This document shows, one piece after another, positions 60,669-64,000 of a stretch of 64,000 nucleotides of DNA. Made by a program: the position numbers and the translations under genes. Below the pieces are notes generated by a model, which searched no databases, was not told the origin of the DNA, and saw only the letters and a list, made by a program, of their open reading frames with translations. Source of the DNA: Pseudomonadales bacterium (GTDB lineage: Bacteria; Pseudomonadota; Gammaproteobacteria; Pseudomonadales; UBA5518); assembly GCA_024234165.1 (NCBI GenBank), contig JACKOP010000001.1, positions 1,278,620 through 1,342,619 of the forward strand. The letters are read 5' to 3'. Position 1 is the first letter of the stretch. Each line of letters starts with the position of its first letter.

Positions 60669-61904
60669 TCAGCTGGGCACGACACACAGCGGCAGCTGCG
60701 ACAGCCGGCGGATGAAGATGCTCGGCACGTAGGTCGCCTGCTGTATGGGGTCGAGCGTGATGTGTCGCGTGCGCGCAAGCAGCTCCTCGAGGGCGACACG
60801 CAGTTCGAGCCGCGCGAGCGGCGCGCCGATGCAGAAATGGATGCCGTAACCAAAACCGAGGTGGCGCTCGGGCTGCGGGCGATCGAGTCGGAGCTGGTCA
60901 GGCTCGCTGTGCGCCGCCGCGTCGCGGTTCGCCGCCGCCCAGCCGAGCAGCAGGCGATCACCGGCCTCGAGCCGCGTGCCATGCAGCGTGGTGGCCGAGC
61001 GAACCACGCGGTAATGGAACTTGAACGGGGTCTCGAGCCGCACCGCCTCCTCGACGAAGCGCGGGATCAACGCGGGTTCCTCGCGTAGCCGCTGCTGCAG
61101 CTCCGCGTCGGCCGCCAACAGGCGCATGGCGGAGCCGAGCAGGCTCGCCGTCGACTCCCCGGCTGCACCGAAGAGGACCACGAGGATACCGACCGCCTGC
61201 TCGTGCGTGATGAGGCCCTTGTCGACGCCGTCCGCGAGCGTTGCGCTCAGCGAATCACCGCGCGCAGCCGCCTCGCACGCGCGCACGGCATCCAGATGCG
61301 CCGACAGATAGCTGGCCAGCGCCTCGGTCTCGGCGAGCAGGTCGTGCAGCTGGGCTGCATCGAGACGGCCCGCCAGCAGGTCGCCGCCCATCATCGCCCA
61401 GCGCGTCACCGCCTCCAGCGCGTCGTCGCCAAGTGCGAGCAGCCGGATGACGACATAAGCGGGCAGCGGTGCGGCGAGCGCCGCGCACAGGTCGCCACCG
61501 CCGTCGCGCACGAAGGCGTTCACGCGCTCGCGCGCGAACTCGCGCAGCGGCTCCTCGAGCCGCGCGATGCGCCCGGCCTTGAGCGGCGGCAGCATCAGGC
61601 GCCGGTGCACCGCGTGCTCCGGTTCGTCCGCCGTGGCGATCACGTGACTGGAGGGGCCAATGACGGAGAGGTCGACGACCCGCGCCTTGCCGTCCTCGTC
61701 GCACACCAGCATGCCGCTGAGATTCGCCGAGAACTCCTCATGCCGGCGCACCGCCTCCTCTACCGCGGCGTGCGTGCCGACGAAGAAGGCGCGTGTGTCA
61801 CCGATCGCGCAGACCGGGGCCAGCGCGCGCATGCGCGCGTACAGCGGGTACGGGTTCTGGATCGCGTCGGAGGTGAAAAACTCGCTGCCGTCGATGGCGG
61901 TCAT
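60669..61904 (-). CDS. Cytochrome P450
   Basis: The protein has 411 residues from the ATG at 61904 (MTAIDGSEFFTSDAIQNPYPLYARM). It is a soluble bacterial P450: I-helix VVLFGAAGESTASLLG with the conserved Thr, ExxR in VEEAVRLETP, and the haem loop FGYGIHFCIGAPLAR with the Cys ligand. No redox partner gene (ferredoxin or reductase) lies beside it. The substrate is unknown. It stands alone, in the opposite direction, between the two PEP-CTERM genes. Confidence 0.94.
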   Translation of the reverse strand: MTAIDGSEFFTSDAIQNPYPLYARMRALAPVCAIGDTRAFFVGTHAAVEEAVRRHEEFSANLSGMLVCDEDGKARVVDLSVIGPSSHVIATADEPEHAVHRRLMLPPLKAGRIARLEEPLREFARERVNAFVRDGGGDLCAALAAPLPAYVVIRLLALGDDALEAVTRWAMMGGDLLAGRLDAAQLHDLLAETEALASYLSAHLDAVRACEAAARGDSLSATLADGVDKGLITHEQAVGILVVLFGAAGESTASLLGSAMRLLAADAELQQRLREEPALIPRFVEEAVRLETPFKFHYRVVRSATTLHGTRLEAGDRLLLGWAAANRDAAAHSEPDQLRLDRPQPERHLGFGYGIHFCIGAPLARLELRVALEELLARTRHITLDPIQQATYVPSIFIRRLSQLPLCVVPS

Positions 61905-62123
61905 GGGTGCTCCGTTCGGCCGCTGTAGGCGTGGGGGGTCGAGGACAGGAAGAATAAGGCCTCTCTCTGTCCGGAGCCAAGCCATCACGGTCTGCTGCTC
62001 CCAGGCGTGCGGGTGGCGCCCAACCCACGAATTGCCAGCATCCGCGCTGGGTCCTGCCCCGAACCTACGGACATTCGCCGGTAGATCCGGTGACCGCCAT
62101 CGGGCGCCCCACGGCAGATGCGG

Positions 62124-62140
62124 TGTCGGATTAATTTACA
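62124..62140 (+). promoter_or_regulatory. Candidate activator site upstream of PEP-CTERM gene 2
   Basis: TGTCGGATTAATTTACA is the partner of the 17-base element at 59453: both start TGTC, have G at position six and end TTTACA. It lies 66 bases before the GG of a sigma-54-type promoter. It is also in the divergent region shared with the P450 gene (61905-62272), where no other gene is seen. Confidence 0.45.
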
Positions 62141-62205
62141 ACGCCCGTCCCTCATATCCGTCGACCTGAGCGCAACCCATTGAAATTCAAGCGACACCTA
62201 CCTTG

Positions 62206-62221
62206 TGGCCCACGGTTTGCC
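62206..62221 (+). promoter_or_regulatory. Sigma-54-type promoter of PEP-CTERM gene 2
   Basis: TGGCCCACGGTTTGCC has GG and GC ten bases apart and a perfect TTGC at the -12 element. It lies 52 bases before the ATG at 62273, almost the same distance as in the first PEP-CTERM gene. A GAGGAGAAA ribosome-binding site follows. Confidence 0.65.
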
Positions 62222-62272
62222 CGGGATCGATCGCAGCACCCGATTCCGAACAACATAACGAGGAGAAATTTC

Positions 62273-62995
62273 ATGAACACACGCATTCTGCTTTCCGCAC
62301 TCGCGGGGCTGGTGCTATCCGGGCACGCGGTAGCCGTCACGCTGTACGCGAACGACTTCGACGGCGGCGTGGACGTCGACGGCGGCGTCGGCGTGGCCGG
62401 CTTCACCAACGGCGGACTCGACAGCGCCACGGTGGGCTCCTGGAACGCCGACGGCTGGTCGGGTTCGGTGTTCCGCAACACCAGCACCGGCGATCCGGCA
62501 TTGCTGTCGGAGCTGACGCTGAGCAACCTCGCGCCGCACAGTGCGGTGGAAATCGACTTCCTGCTCGGCCTGCTCGAGAGCTGGGACAGCAGCGACGGCG
62601 GCTGCTGTGCGCCGGACTGGCTGGACATCTACATCGACAGCTCGCTGGCGGCGTCGCTGACCACGAATAACGCACTCGGCACGGTCGAGGATTACGACGG
62701 CGGCACCGAGTTGTACGAAGGCGTGCAGATCAACGGCGGAAGCTACTACTACTCCGACGCGTTGATCGACATGAGCACTGCGGGTTTCCTGAGCTTTGCG
62801 CACACCGGCAGCACGCTGACGCTGGGCCTGCAGGCGCGCGGTGGCGGCTGGCAAGGCGGCGACGACGAGAGCTGGGGCATCGACAGCCTGCAGATCAGTT
62901 ACGACGGTCAGCGCAGCGAAGTTCCGCTACCGGGAACGCTGCCGCTGCTCGGCATCGGTCTGGCCGGACTCGGCCTGGCACGTCGCCGCCCGTAG
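62273..62995 (+). CDS. PEP-CTERM-type sorting domain protein (VPLPG variant)
   Basis: The protein has 240 residues from the ATG at 62273, seven bases after GAGGAGAAA. A signal peptide (ILLSALAGLVLSGHAVA) leads to a secreted domain rich in Gly, Ser and Asp. The C-terminus is VPLPGTLPLLGIGLAGLGLARRR, a recognised variant of the PEP-CTERM signal. A weak hairpin (CCGTG/CACGG, 63003-63018) before TTTGTT may end the transcript. Function unknown; export and exosortase processing are expected. Confidence 0.9.
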   Translation: MNTRILLSALAGLVLSGHAVAVTLYANDFDGGVDVDGGVGVAGFTNGGLDSATVGSWNADGWSGSVFRNTSTGDPALLSELTLSNLAPHSAVEIDFLLGLLESWDSSDGGCCAPDWLDIYIDSSLAASLTTNNALGTVEDYDGGTELYEGVQINGGSYYYSDALIDMSTAGFLSFAHTGSTLTLGLQARGGGWQGGDDESWGIDSLQISYDGQRSEVPLPGTLPLLGIGLAGLGLARRRP

Positions 62996-63124
62996 GCCCG
63001 AGCCGTGCCCGGACACGGTTTGTTCGTGTAGATCCGGGGCGCCGCTACGCCCGCCCGCTACGCCCTCTTCTTGACGGCGTGGCGGTTGGCTGGGACTCGC
63101 GCGATCGACTCGGGAGACCCAGGG

Positions 63125-63799
63125 ATGCAGACATCGGTGCGGCTGAGACTGTGGCGCGTGATCGCGCGCCGTCATCCTTCGGCATTCCTCCTCGCCACGC
63201 AGTTGCTGAGCCTGGTGCTCTACCCACTGATGGACCAGAGCCTGGCTGGCCGACGGCTGTTCGGAGGATTCACGCTGGTGGTGGTGCCGCTCGCCCTCTG
63301 GGTGGTGACACGCAGCCCGCTCCTCAACTGGATCGGCTGGCTGCTCGCCGTTCCGGCGATGTTGTTGACCGCTGCCAGTGTGGTCTTCGAGCACCAGGTA
63401 CTCCTGCCCATATCAGCGCTGCTGGAGGCGGCGCTCTATCTCTACGCCGCCGGCGGTCTGATCGCCTACATGCTGCGCGATCACGTGGTGACCCGCGACG
63501 AGCTGTTCGCGGCGGCAGCCACATTCACGCTGCTCGCCTGGGGTTTCGCTTACGCCTACATGGTCTGCCAGCTCTGGTATCCGGGCAGCTTCACCGGTGT
63601 CGAGCCGGAGCGGGCGCGCACCTGGATGGAGCTGCTTTTCTACAGCTTCACGAATCTCTCTGCCACCGGGCTCGGCGACGTGCTACCCGTGACGCCCGAG
63701 GCGCGTGTCCTCACCATGCTCGAGCAGTTTGCCGGCGTGGGCTACATCGCCACCGTCGTCTCGCGCCTGATCGGCCTCACTGTCATGCGTCGCTCGTGA
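63125..63799 (+). CDS. Ion-channel (two-helix potassium-channel-like) protein
   Basis: The protein has 224 residues from the ATG at 63125. About six hydrophobic helices are predicted by eye; the last pair flanks a pore loop, LFYSFTNLSATGLGDVLPVTPEARVLTMLEQFAGVGYIATVVSRLIGL. The filter reads TGLGD where potassium channels have T(V/I)G(Y/F)GD, so selectivity is uncertain. There is no cytoplasmic TrkA-type domain. It stands alone after the second PEP-CTERM gene. Confidence 0.82.
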   Translation: MQTSVRLRLWRVIARRHPSAFLLATQLLSLVLYPLMDQSLAGRRLFGGFTLVVVPLALWVVTRSPLLNWIGWLLAVPAMLLTAASVVFEHQVLLPISALLEAALYLYAAGGLIAYMLRDHVVTRDELFAAAATFTLLAWGFAYAYMVCQLWYPGSFTGVEPERARTWMELLFYSFTNLSATGLGDVLPVTPEARVLTMLEQFAGVGYIATVVSRLIGLTVMRRS

Positions 63800-63835
63800 G
63801 GGCTGTCCACCGCCATCCACCTCACTGACTGGTCG

Positions 63836-63950
63836 TGGGGCACCCGTCGCCCCTGCAACCCCGCAGATCGCATCTCCATCACACGGGCGAGCAGCGGCTC
63901 GCCCCTACAACCCCGCGGATCGCATCCCCATCGTACGGCGAGCGGCTGAG
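63836..63950. repeat. Degenerate copies of the palindromic repeat family
   Basis: Two or three decayed units carry GGGCGAGCAGCGGCTCGCCC and the spacers CCCCGCAGATCGCATCTCC and CCCCGCGGATCGCATCCCC. The symmetry is broken in each. They fill the gap after the channel gene up to the window's end, where no gene is seen. Confidence 0.8.
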
Positions 63951-64000
63951 CTTGACCAGACTATCTGAGGGATTTCCGGCCGTTTTTTGTCACGGTTGGT

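Noticed and set aside
63003..63024. Strong terminator after the second PEP-CTERM gene
   Set aside because: The stem has only five pairs and the T-run is broken by G. It is mentioned as weak in that gene's entry and not listed separately.

Overview
The window is GC-rich, gene-dense chromosomal DNA of a heterotrophic proteobacterium. A gammaproteobacterium of the Nevskiales/Steroidobacterales kind seems most likely. This rests on the TonB-dependent receptor, the NAD-dependent formate dehydrogenase, PEP-CTERM proteins with sigma-54-type promoters, a P450, DUF7064/DUF1214 proteins and many short-chain dehydrogenases. No rRNA, tRNA or other taxonomic marker is present, so the placement is an inference. 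No RNA gene and no CRISPR array was found.

Layout. 1-6.6 kb holds a uronate-use locus: uronate isomerase (cut by the window edge) and a GntR/FCD regulator face away from a TonB receptor, ManD-type mannonate dehydratase and 2-keto-3-deoxygluconate kinase. FadR-type operators lie between the two arms. Together they would take up glucuronate-containing sugars and run isomerase > (fructuronate reductase, not seen) > ManD > KdgK to KDPG. 6.5-12.4 kb holds a DUF2478 nucleotide-binding protein and, divergent from it, fdsGBAD for the soluble molybdenum formate dehydrogenase. A GGDEF-EAL protein and an alpha/beta hydrolase follow.

15.1-28.6 kb is a minus-strand type I restriction-modification island: hsdM, a DUF1016 (YhcG-like) nuclease, a leftover hsdM 3' end, hsdS, then fic and an AlbA_2/AAA_4 regulator, then hsdR and a YgjP-type metallopeptidase. 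hsdS is split by an IS1634-like element that has a 6-bp target duplication, a 383-bp tandem copy of its own left end and a frameshifted transposase. The specificity subunit is therefore broken, and the AAA_4 gene also looks internally deleted. The island is probably decaying.

28.7-41.0 kb is a minus-strand catabolic region: a hydroxyisobutyrate-type dehydrogenase, a carboxymuconolactone-decarboxylase-like protein, four SDRs, an aldehyde dehydrogenase, an amidohydrolase, an enoyl-CoA hydratase and an HSL-type esterase. A TehB-like methyltransferase, a diguanylate cyclase and an SdiA-regulated-type protein lie among them. The substrate cannot be named. 41.2-47.8 kb has a large DUF748 envelope protein, a D-aminoacylase-type amidohydrolase, an AhpD-like protein and a SnoaL-like protein.

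48.3-59.4 kb is plus-strand: a beta-barrel protein with one CxxCH haem site, a PEGA/SHOCT-like protein, a glycosyltransferase with a CarF/PEDS1-type lipid desaturase, and then a five-gene cluster (DUF7064, APH-like kinase, molybdopterin oxidoreductase, sulfotransferase, DUF1214). 59.5-63.8 kb has two PEP-CTERM proteins with matching GG-N10-GC promoters and a shared upstream 17-bp element, a P450 between them, and a potassium-channel-like protein. A family of palindromic GGGCGAGCGGCCGCTCGCCC repeats (REP/REPIN-like) fills at least five intergenic gaps, in one place as a 50-bp-period tandem array.
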